DNA of 46,262 nt from Pseudomonas viridiflava (GTDB lineage Bacteria; Pseudomonadota; Gammaproteobacteria; Pseudomonadales; Pseudomonadaceae): the NCBI RefSeq assembly GCF_900591205.1, contig NZ_UUPU01000019.1, forward strand, positions 1 to 46,262, in the 5' to 3' direction. The stretch's first letter is position 1; each line of letters begins with the position of its first letter. This document shows positions 8,447 to 17,038 of the stretch, in pieces. The position numbers and the translations under genes are program-made. Under the pieces are notes generated by a model. The model had not been told where the DNA came from. It did not search any database and worked only from the letters and a program-made list of their open reading frames with translations.

Positions 8447-8977
8447 TTAATCGTCCAATCCAGGAAAGTGCCGGGCAATATCGTCGCCCGTCAGTTGAGG
8501 CCCCGCGCTTTGCGCCGTCTTCAATAGCCGCAGCGCTACAAAGTGCGGGTTCTCGCCCATATCAAACCAATGCGCCACACCGGCCGGGATTACCAGCAGG
8601 TCGTGTTTCTCACAGCGTACGGCATACACGTAGTCGCCGATGTGCAGTGCGACCAAGCCTTGGCCGGCGATGAAGAACTGTGCGTACTCTTCGCTGCTGC
8701 GGCGCTCATCGAGGAACTGGGCACGCAATTGCGCTTTTTGCGGGTGGTCGCCGATCACGCTGTGCACCGCTACGTCTGCGTAGCCAAGGGCGTCAATCTG
8801 CGCCTGGTAGGCCGCGATCATTTGCGCGTCGCTGGCGCCTTTTTCAATCGGCGCGGGTTGCCAACGCTCAAACCGCACGCCGTGCTCGCCGAGGATGGCG
8901 GCGATGTCGTCGAAATGGGTCAGGACCTTGTTCGGGGTATCCGGTGCAGCGACGGGGTAGACGGCGACATAACTCAT
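8447..8977 (-). CDS. Acireductone dioxygenase homologue lacking most metal ligands
   Basis: A 176-residue cupin clearly homologous to acireductone dioxygenase (MtnD, methionine salvage): PNKVLTHFDDIA, HPQKAQLRAQFLDE, FFIAGQGLVALHIGDYVYAV and GVAHWFDMGENPHFVALRLL all fit. In active enzymes the HxHxxxE triad follows FL.E and binds Fe/Ni. Here those positions read R-R-S-S-E-E-Y, so both His and the Glu are replaced; only the last ligand, His in GVAHWF, remains. The protein is therefore probably not a dioxygenase of the known type. It is also slightly shorter than MtnD near residue 65. Its ATG overlaps the stop of the MFS gene (ATGA), so the two are translationally coupled. A binding or sensory role for this cupin is an inference. 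Confidence 0.85.
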   Translation of the reverse strand: MSYVAVYPVAAPDTPNKVLTHFDDIAAILGEHGVRFERWQPAPIEKGASDAQMIAAYQAQIDALGYADVAVHSVIGDHPQKAQLRAQFLDERRSSEEYAQFFIAGQGLVALHIGDYVYAVRCEKHDLLVIPAGVAHWFDMGENPHFVALRLLKTAQSAGPQLTGDDIARHFPGLDD

Positions 8978-10137
8978 TGAAGGGTTCCTTGGTTCTGCTC
9001 TTGCAATCGAAAACCGATGATAACGGCCGCGGCCAGGGCCGCGACACTGGCGATGCTGAACGTGAGGGTGGGCCCCAACAGGTTCCAGCTGTAGCCGGAA
9101 TACAGGGCACCCAGCGCGCCACCGGTGCCGGCCAACGCCGCATACAGCGCCTGGCCCTGGCCTTGTTGTTTAGCGCCGAAACTGCGTTGCACAAAGGCGA
9201 TGGCGGCCGCGTGAAAGCTGCCGAAGGTGGCGGCGTGCATCACCTGCGCCAGCAACAGCACCCAGAAAAGCTCGGCAAACGAGCCCAGCAGCAGCCAGCG
9301 CAGCGCCGCCAACAGAAAGCTCGCCAGCAGCACCCGGCGCACCGAAAACCGCGTGAGGATGCGGCTCATGCCCAGGAACATCAGCACTTCCGCCACCACC
9401 CCCAAGGCCCACAGCAGGCCGATCACACCACGGCTGTAGCCCAAGTGTTCGAGGTGCAGGGTGAGGAAGGTGTAATACGGGCCGTGGCTCATTTGCATCA
9501 GCGCCACGCAGGCATAAAACGCCAGCACGCCGGGGCTGCGCAGTTGCTTGAGGAAGCCGTCACCGGCCAGGCGATTGCCGTGGCTGGCGGGCTGCGCATT
9601 CGGCACCCACAGGCTGGCGCCGATGATGCCGGCCATGATCACCACGATCACCACCGGGTAAATGTCCAGGCTCAGCCAGTCGAACAGGCGGCCCATGATC
9701 ACCACAGTCAGAATAAAGCCGATGGAGCCCCACAGGCGGATCTGGCTGTAGCGCGAGGTTTGTGTTTGCAGGTGGGCCAGGGTGATCACTTCAAATTGCG
9801 GCAGCACGGCATGCCAGAAGAACGCATGCAGTGCCATCACCAGGGCCAGCCAGGCGTAGGAGTGGCTGACGAAGATCAGCGAAAAACTGACCAGGGTGCA
9901 CACCGCGCCAAAGCGCACGATGGCCAGGCGCCTGCCGGTGTAGTCCCCCAGCCAGCCCCACAGGTTGGGCGCTACGCAGCGCATCAGCATGGGGATGGCC
10001 ACCAGCTCGCCGATGCGTGCGCTGGAGAACCCCAGGTGATCGAAGTACAACGCCAGGAATGGGGCGGTTGCACCGAGCAGGGCGAAGTAGAAGAGGTAGA
10101 AGCTGGAGAGGCGCCAGTATGGGAGGGCCGGAGTCAT
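8974..10137 (-). CDS. MFS transporter, HcaT (3-phenylpropionate permease)-like
   Basis: A 387-residue integral membrane protein with about 12 helices, beginning MTPALPYWRLSSFYLFYF. The PALPYWRLS start, the DHLGFSSARIGELVAI segment and the MFS_1-like pattern match the PPP/HcaT family of small aromatic acid or nucleoside permeases. I placed the start at 10137 because the upstream in-frame extension to 10224 is translated from an 18-bp tandem repeat (LLWRASLLWRAS) and cannot be real protein. No strong ribosome binding site precedes it. It lies downstream of aroC on the same strand and overlaps the acireductone-dioxygenase-like gene by ATGA. The substrate is unknown. Confidence 0.85.
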   Translation of the reverse strand: MTPALPYWRLSSFYLFYFALLGATAPFLALYFDHLGFSSARIGELVAIPMLMRCVAPNLWGWLGDYTGRRLAIVRFGAVCTLVSFSLIFVSHSYAWLALVMALHAFFWHAVLPQFEVITLAHLQTQTSRYSQIRLWGSIGFILTVVIMGRLFDWLSLDIYPVVIVVIMAGIIGASLWVPNAQPASHGNRLAGDGFLKQLRSPGVLAFYACVALMQMSHGPYYTFLTLHLEHLGYSRGVIGLLWALGVVAEVLMFLGMSRILTRFSVRRVLLASFLLAALRWLLLGSFAELFWVLLLAQVMHAATFGSFHAAAIAFVQRSFGAKQQGQGQALYAALAGTGGALGALYSGYSWNLLGPTLTFSIASVAALAAAVIIGFRLQEQNQGTLQ

Positions 10138-10143
10138 GCGGAG

Positions 10144-10262
10144 GGCTGCTGCGCAGCCCAACGCGAGCAAGCTCGCTCGCCACAACAAGCTCGCTCGCCA
10201 CAGCAAGCTTGCTTGCCACAGCAAGCTTGCTTGCCACAGCAGGCGTGCTTGCCGCCGCAGAT
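10144..10262. repeat. REP remnant with an 18-bp tandem array
   Basis: A REP-like tip (GGCTGCTGCGCAGCCCAACG) is followed by about five head-to-tail 18-bp units of the form CTTGCTTGCCACAGCAAG, with CTCGCTCGCCACAACAAG variants. The array lies between aroC and the MFS gene and extends the MFS open frame upstream in phase, because 18 is a multiple of 3. Confidence 0.85.
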
Positions 10263-10264
10263 TG

Positions 10265-11356
10265 TCACAGCTGGCCCAGTACCGGGGTGCTTACGCGCAC
10301 ATCAGCGTTCTGGCCACGATTGCGCAGCAGGTGGTCCATCAGCACGATGGCCATCATTGCTTCGGCAATCGGCGTGGCACGGATGCCCACGCACGGGTCG
10401 TGACGGCCCTTGGTGATCACGTCCACCGGGTTGCCGTGCACATCAATCGAACGGCCCGGGGTGGTGATGCTCGACGTGGCTTTGAGCGCCAGGTGCGCAA
10501 CGATCGGCTGGCCGGAGGAAATACCGCCGAGAATGCCGCCGGCGTTGTTGCTGAGGAACCCCTCCGGCGTCAGCTCATCGCGATGTTCGGTGCCGCGCTG
10601 GGACACACAGGCGAAACCGGCGCCGATTTCCACGCCTTTCACCGCGTTGATGCTCATCAGCGCGTGGGCCAGTTCGGCGTCCAGGCGGTCGAAGATCGGC
10701 TCGCCCAGGCCCGGTTTTACACCCTCGGCGACCACGGTGATCTTGGCGCCCACCGAATCCTGATCGCGGCGCAGCTGGTCCATATAGGCTTCCAGCTCCG
10801 GCACTTTGTCGGGGTCAGGGCTGAAAAAGGCGTTGTCGTCCACGCTGTCCCAGGTCTTGAACGGGATTTCGATCGGGCCCAATTGGCTCATGTAGCCACG
10901 GACCACGATGCCCTGGGTCGCCAGGTATTTCTTGGCGATGGCACCGGCGGCCACACGCATCGCGGTTTCGCGGGCCGAGCTGCGGCCGCCGCCACGGTAG
11001 TCGCGTTCGCCGTACTTGTGGTGGTAGGTGTAGTCGGCGTGGGCCGGGCGGAACAGGTCCTTGATCGCCGAGTAGTCCTTGGACTTCTGGTCGGTGTTGC
11101 GAATCAGCAGGCCGATGGCGCAACCGGTGGTGCGGCCTTCGAATACGCCGGAGAGAATCTCGACTTCGTCGGGCTCCTGGCGCTGGGTGGTGTGGCGGCT
11201 GGTGCCGGGCTTGCGGCGATCGAGGTCGCGCTGCAGGTCTTCAAGGGACAGCTCTAGACCGGGCGGGCAGCCGTCGACAATGGCGACCAACGCCGGGCCA
11301 TGGCTTTCGCCCGCGGTGGTGACAGTGAACAGCTTGCCGAAGGTATTGCCGGACAT
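10265..11356 (-). CDS. aroC: Chorismate synthase
   Basis: A 363-residue enzyme that converts 5-enolpyruvylshikimate-3-phosphate to chorismate using reduced FMN, the last common step of aromatic amino acid synthesis. Family signatures are intact: [18 protein letters not shown] near the N-terminus, the [20 protein letters not shown] segment and [18 protein letters not shown] near the C-terminus. The length agrees with the E. coli enzyme (361). CGGAGCG precedes the ATG. The tandem repeat and MFS gene lie downstream. Confidence 0.97.
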   Translation of the reverse strand: MSGNTFGKLFTVTTAGESHGPALVAIVDGCPPGLELSLEDLQRDLDRRKPGTSRHTTQRQEPDEVEILSGVFEGRTTGCAIGLLIRNTDQKSKDYSAIKDLFRPAHADYTYHHKYGERDYRGGGRSSARETAMRVAAGAIAKKYLATQGIVVRGYMSQLGPIEIPFKTWDSVDDNAFFSPDPDKVPELEAYMDQLRRDQDSVGAKITVVAEGVKPGLGEPIFDRLDAELAHALMSINAVKGVEIGAGFACVSQRGTEHRDELTPEGFLSNNAGGILGGISSGQPIVAHLALKATSSITTPGRSIDVHGNPVDVITKGRHDPCVGIRATPIAEAMMAIVLMDHLLRNRGQNADVRVSTPVLGQL

Positions 11357-11499
11357 GCAGAGCGCTCCGTGAAATCAGTTGAATCAAGTCAACCGTAATA
11401 ACTTAAGGCGGCCAGTATACGCAGGCTAACCGACTAGTTCATCCTCGAAACCTTACCGGTAGACATTGGTCCAACCGGCACCTTCCCAATGATGGCGTG

Positions 11500-12462
11500 A
11501 TGATGCTGCGAGTTCTGCTTTTAACCCTCACCCTGTTTTCCAGCCTTGGCTTTGCCGCCTCCCCCGTGGTGCTGCAACGGCCCATCAGCCTGGACACCGG
11601 CAGCGGCGAGCTGTTTGGCTCGCTGCTGCTGCCCCAGTCTGACAAACCGGTGCCGGTGGTGCTGATCATCGCCGGCTCCGGCCCCACCGACCGCAACGGC
11701 AACAGCGCCGACGGCGCGCGCAACGACAGCCTAAAGCGCCTGGCCTGGGTGCTGGCCCGGCACAATATCGCCAGCGTGCGCTATGACAAGCGCGGGGTGG
11801 CCGCCAGCCTCGCGGCCACCCCCGACGAACGCAATCTGACCCTGGACGCCTACGTGGCCGACGCCGTGGCCTGGGGCAAGCTGCTCAAGGCCGATAAACG
11901 CATGGGCCCGCTGATTGTGCTCGGCCATAGCGAAGGCGCGTTGGTCGCGGCCATGGCCGCGCCGCAACTCGACCCGGCCGGGGTCATTTCCCTGTCCGGC
12001 AGCGCCCGCCCGGTGGACCAGGTGATCCGCCAGCAATTGGCCGATCATCTGCCCCCTGCCCTGTTGCTGCGCAGCAATCAAATCCTCGATCACCTCAAGG
12101 CCGGCCAGGTGGATGCGGATGTGCCTGGCCCGCTGGAGGGCATTTTCCGACCCAGCGTGCAGCCGTATCTGATCAGCCTGTTCCGCGCCGATCCCTCGGC
12201 AGCCTTCGCCAACCTGCGCATGCCGGCACTGATCATCCAGGGCACCAACGACATCCAGGTAGGCGTGGGTGACGCCCAGCAACTGAAAAAGGCCAAGCCC
12301 GACGCACAGTTAACGGTGATTGAAGGCATGAACCACGTGATGCGCATCGTGCCCAATGACGTGAAGCAGCAACTGGCCTCCTACAACGACCCCCAATTAC
12401 CCCTCGCCGCCGAGCTGGGCAACCGGGTGGTGCGCTTTATCGCCGGACTTCAACCCCGTTAA
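11500..12462 (+). CDS. Exported alpha/beta-hydrolase
   Basis: A serine hydrolase of about 320 residues with an N-terminal signal peptide (LRVLLLTLTLFSSLGFAAS, cleavage near residue 21). The fold is the S33/BAAT-type alpha/beta-hydrolase. Numbering from the GTG at 11497, the oxyanion region is IIAGSGPTDRNGN, the nucleophile is Ser145 in GHSEG, the acid is Asp252 in QGTNDIQ and the base is His280 in GMNHV. A periplasmic esterase or peptidase role is likely; the substrate is unknown. GTG at 11497 and ATGs at 11500 and 11503 are all possible starts, and none has a good ribosome binding site. Confidence 0.85.
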   Translation: MMLRVLLLTLTLFSSLGFAASPVVLQRPISLDTGSGELFGSLLLPQSDKPVPVVLIIAGSGPTDRNGNSADGARNDSLKRLAWVLARHNIASVRYDKRGVAASLAATPDERNLTLDAYVADAVAWGKLLKADKRMGPLIVLGHSEGALVAAMAAPQLDPAGVISLSGSARPVDQVIRQQLADHLPPALLLRSNQILDHLKAGQVDADVPGPLEGIFRPSVQPYLISLFRADPSAAFANLRMPALIIQGTNDIQVGVGDAQQLKKAKPDAQLTVIEGMNHVMRIVPNDVKQQLASYNDPQLPLAAELGNRVVRFIAGLQPR

Positions 12463-12561
12463 GCGACATTTTGCCTCCAGTCCTGCGGATAACGGCCGAT
12501 AAGCCCAGAGTCGACAGTAAAAAGACTGTCGGCTTGCAGGGCTTGGACAGGATCGCGCCGC

Positions 12562-13368
12562 ATGACAACCACTGAAGCAACACCGGAACCAATCGCCGAC
12601 ACCCCGGCTGAAAAAACCGAGGCCGTCGACGCGGCGCCCCTGCCGTGGGCGGATGTTCAGGCCGAGCATTTCAAAATGCTGCGCCTGGCCCCCCTGGCCA
12701 CCGACCGCGCCACCGGCGTGCGGCCGTTGCGGTTCGTGCAGTTCGGTTATGCCGAGCGCAATGACAAACACCACAGCCTGCTGCGCATGGTGATCCAGTT
12801 GCCGGGCCAGCGGGTGCGCCGCGAACAGAACCACCTGGATATCTGGGTCGATCACGACACCCATCGCGTGCACTTCGGCCCGGGCAACAGCCTGGAAATC
12901 GAACCGGCCAACCGCGGCATCGGGCGCTTCCTGGTGGCCCAGGGTGCCGCGTGGGCCAAGAAAAAGTGGGCGCACTACCGCGTCGATGGCGTTGACCTGT
13001 CCAACAAGGACGCCCTTAACGAATCCACCCGTCTGCGCCGCGATCACTTCCTGCGCATCCAGGGGTTTGATGTGGCCTACGCCGACGTGCAGCACCTGAA
13101 AGGCAACGTGCAGCCCGCCAAGGTCGGCGACGTGCTGGACAGCTGGAACACCGAGAAAGTGCAGTTTGTGGAAATTCTGGAAGCGGCGCAGATGCTGCAA
13201 CAGGCCGAGCACAACCTGGCGGAGCAGGAAGTGAAGCTGCGCAAGGAAGAAGAAAAGGTCACCAAGTTCAAGCGCGAGGACAGTGGCTTGCGTTTTACCA
13301 TCACGTGCCTGGTGGCGTTTACCGTGTTTCAGGCGGGGTTGCTGATCTGGATTGCCACGCACCGCTAG
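12562..13368 (+). CDS. Tail-anchored protein with GNAT-like region
   Basis: 268 residues; not a family I can name. The N-terminal 30 residues are acidic and Pro/Ala-rich. Residues about 118-172 (RGIGRFLVAQGAAWAKK, then ALNESTRLRRDHFLRIQGF) look like motif A and the C-terminal GF of a GNAT acetyltransferase: a glycine-rich acetyl-CoA loop, then NxxRR..F...GF. Residues about 200-238 form a charged coiled coil, and 245-264 are a single membrane helix followed by only THR and HR. The protein should be held in the inner membrane by its tail with the domain in the cytosol. AGGAT lies upstream of the ATG. Confidence 0.7.
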   Translation: MTTTEATPEPIADTPAEKTEAVDAAPLPWADVQAEHFKMLRLAPLATDRATGVRPLRFVQFGYAERNDKHHSLLRMVIQLPGQRVRREQNHLDIWVDHDTHRVHFGPGNSLEIEPANRGIGRFLVAQGAAWAKKKWAHYRVDGVDLSNKDALNESTRLRRDHFLRIQGFDVAYADVQHLKGNVQPAKVGDVLDSWNTEKVQFVEILEAAQMLQQAEHNLAEQEVKLRKEEEKVTKFKREDSGLRFTITCLVAFTVFQAGLLIWIATHR

Positions 13369-13391
13369 TCAGGCTGCAATGCAATTAAAAA

Positions 13392-13478
13392 TGTGGGAGC
13401 TGGCTTGCCTGCGATAGCGCTGAGTCAGCTCCCACATCTGCTACTGATACACCGCTATCGCAGGCAAGCCCGCGCCTA
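13392..13478. repeat. REP pair with an extra partial copy
   Basis: A left REP (GTGGGAGCTGGCTTGCCTGC) and an inverted right copy that ends at the prmB stop codon. A short extra CAGCTCCCACAT fragment lies between them, suggesting a rearranged pair. It sits between the convergent GNAT-like and prmB genes. Confidence 0.8.
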
Positions 13479-14387
13479 CTAGACGCGGGCGGCAAACACC
13501 GCCTGATGCTCCCGGCATTGTTCAGCCGTGAGCATAAACACCCCATGCCCACCCCGCTGGAACTCCAGCCAGGCAAAATCGACTTCCGGGTACAGCGCCT
13601 CGACGTGGACCTGGCTGTTGCCCACTTCGACAATCAGCAGGCCCTTCTCGGTCAGGTGGTCCGCCGCTTCGGCCAGCATGCGCCGCACCAGGTTCAAGCC
13701 ATCGTCGCCGCAGGCCAGGCCCAGCTCCGGCTCGTGCTGGTATTCGTCGGGCATGTCGGCGAAATCTTCGGCATCCACGTAGGGCGGGTTCGATACAATC
13801 AGGTCAAAACGCTGGCCCGGCAAACCGTCGAACCCGTCGCCCTGCACGGTGTACACACGCTCGTCGACGCCATGGCGCTCGATGTTCTGATTCGCCACTT
13901 CCAGCGCTTCAAAAGACAAGTCCCCCAGGACCACTTCGGCGTCCTGAAACTCATAGGCACACGCGATGCCGATGCAACCCGAACCGGTGCACAGGTCGAG
14001 AATGCGTGCCGGAGGCTGGGCCAACCAGGGTTCGAAACGGTTTTCGATCAGTTCGCCAATCGGGGAGCGCGGGATCAGCACACGCTCGTCGACGATAAAT
14101 GACATGCCGCAGAACCAGGCTTCCTTCAACAGGTAAGCGGTCGGCACACGCTCGTGGATGCGCCGATGCAGCAAGCGCTGCACGTGGGAGATTTCCTCTT
14201 CTTCCAGGTTGCAATCCAGGTAGCTGTCATTGATTTCCCACGGCAGGTGCAAGGCGCCGAGCACCAACTGCCGGGCTTCGTCCCAGGCATTATCGGTGCC
14301 ATGACCAAAAAACAGGTCTTCCCCATGGAAACGGCTGACAGCCCAACGGATGTGGTCGCGCAAGGTGCGCAGGCGGGAAGTGATCAC
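13479..14387 (-). CDS. prmB: Ribosomal protein L3 glutamine methyltransferase
   Basis: A 302-residue SAM-dependent methyltransferase that modifies a glutamine of ribosomal protein L3. The SAM-binding motif I is [14 protein letters not shown] (about residues 129-142), and the Gln/Asn-methylating signature NPPY is at 200-203. An N-terminal helical domain (1-95) is typical of PrmB/PrmC. The GIPRSPI-like loop ([13 protein letters not shown]) favours PrmB over PrmC. The start is GTG with AGGAG eight bases upstream. Confidence 0.93.
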   Translation of the reverse strand: MITSRLRTLRDHIRWAVSRFHGEDLFFGHGTDNAWDEARQLVLGALHLPWEINDSYLDCNLEEEEISHVQRLLHRRIHERVPTAYLLKEAWFCGMSFIVDERVLIPRSPIGELIENRFEPWLAQPPARILDLCTGSGCIGIACAYEFQDAEVVLGDLSFEALEVANQNIERHGVDERVYTVQGDGFDGLPGQRFDLIVSNPPYVDAEDFADMPDEYQHEPELGLACGDDGLNLVRRMLAEAADHLTEKGLLIVEVGNSQVHVEALYPEVDFAWLEFQRGGHGVFMLTAEQCREHQAVFAARV

Positions 14388-14626
14388 GGGGCAGACTCCT
14401 GGAAAAAACGACTGGCGATTCTAACAGTCTTCGCCTGTACCGACGACGTACGAAAAGATCCCGCCATACGTCGGATTTCATCCATATTGCCATCATTCGG
14501 TTAAACCAGCCGCCCACTTGACATGGCTGCACGCCAACAACGGCGTACCTTACGATGGTAGCGATTCACAGAACCGCTCAGCCAGTGGACAATGTCACAA
14601 AAGCCCCCCTCACAGGAGCCCCCAGA

Positions 14627-15217
14627 ATGTCCGTTCCAAAGACGATGTTTCAACTCAGTGGTCGCGGTTACGCAGCCGCCAACCTTGGCCATGCGACCCT
14701 CGTGATCATCGACGCCCAGAAGGAATACCTCAGCGGCCCGCTCGCCCTCTCGGGTATGGACGCGGCGGTCGCCAACATCCGGCAACTGGTCGCAGCGGCG
14801 CGTAACGCCGGGCGCCCGATCGTGCATGTGCGCCACCTGGGCACGGTCGGCGGCCTGTTTGACCCGCAGGGCGAGCGCGGCGAATTCATCCCGGGCCTGG
14901 AGCCGGCCGGTGACGAAACCATCATCGGCAAGCTGCTGCCCAGCGCCTTCCACGGCACCGGTCTGGAAAAACACCTGCAGGACCTCGGCTCGCTGGACCT
15001 GATCGTCTGCGGTTTCATGAGCCACTCCAGCGTCAGCACCACCGTGCGCGCCGCCAAGAACCTGGGCTTTCGCTGCACCTTGGTGGAGGACGCCTGCGCG
15101 ACCCGCGATCTGCCTTACAAGGGCGGCATCCTGAGCGCCGAGCATGTGCAACAGACCGAAATGGCCATCATGGCTGACAACTTCGCGACTCTCGCGCTGA
15201 CCAAAGATCTGATCTGA
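14627..15217 (+). CDS. Isochorismatase-fold hydrolase with Ser at the nucleophile position
   Basis: A 196-residue protein of the cysteine hydrolase/isochorismatase-like fold. The catalytic Asp29 (VIIDAQKEY) and Lys102 (GKLLPSAFHGTGL) are present. The nucleophile loop, which in relatives reads like GMMTHMCV, here reads GFMSHSSV, so residue 135 is Ser instead of Cys. I chose the ATG at 14627, preceded by AGGAG, over an earlier in-frame ATG at 14555. Some isochorismatase-type members also lack the Cys, so it may act on ester-type substrates or have lost hydrolysis. The partners are unknown. Confidence 0.85.
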   Translation: MSVPKTMFQLSGRGYAAANLGHATLVIIDAQKEYLSGPLALSGMDAAVANIRQLVAAARNAGRPIVHVRHLGTVGGLFDPQGERGEFIPGLEPAGDETIIGKLLPSAFHGTGLEKHLQDLGSLDLIVCGFMSHSSVSTTVRAAKNLGFRCTLVEDACATRDLPYKGGILSAEHVQQTEMAIMADNFATLALTKDLI

Positions 15218-15359
15218 TCGACCCCCTGATGAGCGGCGCGGCAATGTTTATTGCCCCGCTCATCCGCAAATGCCTGTCATTTGCTGCAATTGCCTCAGGT
15301 ACAGGAACAACCTGTGTATCTTCCGGTCGAAGGGCCGATACCCTGGAGGAAAGGTCGGA

Positions 15360-15680
15360 ATGAAGATATCCGATGGTTTTGATGCTCGTCGCTTGCGCCC
15401 CAAGGGCCCGAGTAATTGGCGTCTGCGCCTGGTAGCCGGCTTTGCCGCGTTGCTGGCGATTGTAGGTGTGTTGCTGGCCGGCGCTGGTGGCGCGGGCCTG
15501 TTTGGTCATTCGCCGGCCCTTGGCGAATTGAATGCCAGCCCTGGCGGCTCGGCTATCCTGGTGGTGATCGGGTTGCTGGTGCTGTGGCTGGGCGTGTGGC
15601 TGTGGCGTCGCAGCCGTAGGAAGATGCGCCAACCGCTGTCGCTGAACATCGCCTCACACCTGATGAAAAAGCACGACTGA
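15360..15680 (+). CDS. Two-helix membrane protein of unknown function
   Basis: A 106-residue protein starting MKISDGFDARRLRPKGPSNW. It has two membrane helices (about 23-48 and 63-84), a short periplasmic-side loop, and a basic tail (RRSRRKMRQ). I do not recognise a family. The ATG follows GGAGGAAAG, a strong ribosome binding site, which is why I prefer it over the frame opening at 15270. The gene lies between the isochorismatase-like and Smr genes. Confidence 0.7.
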   Translation: MKISDGFDARRLRPKGPSNWRLRLVAGFAALLAIVGVLLAGAGGAGLFGHSPALGELNASPGGSAILVVIGLLVLWLGVWLWRRSRRKMRQPLSLNIASHLMKKHD

Positions 15681-15755
15681 TGGCGCTTGAATAGCGTTTC
15701 CTGCGCCCCGGCCGCCGCGATTTAGGTAAACTGCCCGCCCTTCGCGGAGGCTGAC

Positions 15756-16313
15756 ATGCAAGACGACGATTTTTCCCTGTTCAAAAACGAGCTGCGCGGC
15801 GTCAAGCCGATCAAGCACGACCGCGCCGACACCGGCAAACCCAAAGCTGACCGGGCGCAGATCGCCAAACTGCGCCAGGCCGCGACCGTGCGCACTGATG
15901 CCACCACTGTGGATGGTCTGTCGGACCAGTTCGTGATCGACGTCGGCCCCGAAGACGAGTTGATGTGGGCCCGCGATGGTGTGCAGGAAAGCCAGATGCG
16001 CAAGCTCAAAGTCGGCCAGATCCCGTTCGAGGGCAGCCTCGACCTGCACGGCATGACCGTCGAGAAAGCCCGCGAAACCCTGTGGGCATTCCTCGCAGAA
16101 GCCACCAAATTCGAAATCCGCTGCGTGCGCGTCACCCATGGCAAGGCCGTGCGGCTGGACGGCAAGCGCCCGATGATCAAGAGCCACGTCAACACCTGGC
16201 TGCGCCAGCATGCCCAGGTGCTCGGTTTTACCTCGTGCCAGGCCCGCCACGGTGGTGCGGGGGCGGTGTACGTGATGCTCAAACGCACCATGATGGAAGG
16301 GCGCGACGAGTAA
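15756..16313 (+). CDS. Smr-domain protein (possible endonuclease)
   Basis: A 185-residue protein. The first 85 residues are basic and helical; residues about 98-180 form the Smr domain. Signatures are LDLHGMTVEKARETL (the conserved DLHG) and CVRVTHGKAVR, with GGAGAVYVMLKR closing the domain. Smr proteins related to the MutS2 C-terminus nick DNA or cleave RNA; this stand-alone form corresponds to the YdaL/SmrA-type group. GGAGG precedes the ATG. It is followed 78 bp later by folE. Confidence 0.9.
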   Translation: MQDDDFSLFKNELRGVKPIKHDRADTGKPKADRAQIAKLRQAATVRTDATTVDGLSDQFVIDVGPEDELMWARDGVQESQMRKLKVGQIPFEGSLDLHGMTVEKARETLWAFLAEATKFEIRCVRVTHGKAVRLDGKRPMIKSHVNTWLRQHAQVLGFTSCQARHGGAGAVYVMLKRTMMEGRDE

Positions 16314-16391
16314 CAAGTGCCATCGTCAGGCTTGCAGCGATGTGCCCGCCACCGTAACCTTGCGCTTTGCGAAAATCCCACAGGTAGTTTC

Positions 16392-16937
16392 ATGTCCCTG
16401 GAACAGAATTACACCGCGATCCTCGGCCAACTCGGCGAGGACGTTTCCCGCGAGGGCCTGCTCGACACGCCAAAGCGTGCCGCCAAGGCGATGCAGTACC
16501 TTTGCCGCGGCTATGAACAGACACTCGAAGAAGTCACCAACGGTGCCTTGTTCAGCTCCGACAACAGCGAAATGGTGCTGGTCAAGGACATCGAGTTGTA
16601 CTCGCTGTGCGAACACCACCTGCTGCCGTTTATCGGCAAGGCGCATGTTGCGTATATCCCGAGCGGCAAAGTGCTGGGCCTGTCGAAGGTCGCGCGGATT
16701 GTCGACATGTATGCGCGCCGCCTGCAGATCCAGGAAAACCTCAGCCGCCAGATCGCCGATGCCGTAATGCAAGTGACCGGCGCCCTGGGCGTGGCGGTGG
16801 TGATCGAGGCCAAGCACATGTGCATGATGATGCGCGGTGTTGAGAAACAGAATTCGTCGATGATCACGTCGGTGATGTTGGGTGAGTTCCGCGAAAACGC
16901 GGCGACCCGCAGCGAATTCCTCAGCCTGATCAAGTAA
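16392..16937 (+). CDS. folE: GTP cyclohydrolase I
   Basis: A 181-residue enzyme that opens GTP to dihydroneopterin triphosphate, the first step of folate synthesis. The zinc ligands Cys73 and His76 lie in [10 protein letters not shown] and Cys144 in [10 protein letters not shown]. The [17 protein letters not shown] and C-terminal RSEFLSLI segments are also typical. The start at 16392 gives the expected MSLEQNY N-terminus, although the ribosome binding site is poor. The gene is ended by a clear terminator. Pseudomonas genomes commonly carry more than one folE gene, so this may be one of two. Confidence 0.95.
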   Translation: MSLEQNYTAILGQLGEDVSREGLLDTPKRAAKAMQYLCRGYEQTLEEVTNGALFSSDNSEMVLVKDIELYSLCEHHLLPFIGKAHVAYIPSGKVLGLSKVARIVDMYARRLQIQENLSRQIADAVMQVTGALGVAVVIEAKHMCMMMRGVEKQNSSMITSVMLGEFRENAATRSEFLSLIK

Positions 16938-16950
16938 CGGGCTGCGTAAG

Positions 16951-16981
16951 AAAAAACCGGCGTTCATCGCCGGTTTTTTTT
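16951..16981 (+). terminator. Intrinsic terminator of folE
   Basis: An ACCGGCG / CGCCGGT hairpin with a short TTCAT loop. It is preceded by six A and followed by at least seven T. Confidence 0.9.
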
Positions 16982-17038
16982 CGCCTGCAAAAATCAGGTA
17001 AGCTGCGGCCCCTTCTTCATGGGCAAGAGGTTTCAGCC

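Noticed and set aside
10138..10224. N-terminal extension of the MFS gene
   Set aside because: It is a translation of an 18-bp DNA repeat (LLWRAS units) and lacks a plausible initiation site.
8680..10416. 578-codon plus-strand frame
   Set aside because: It is antisense to the acireductone-dioxygenase-like and MFS genes with low-complexity His/Gln/Ala composition typical of a shadow frame in high-GC DNA.
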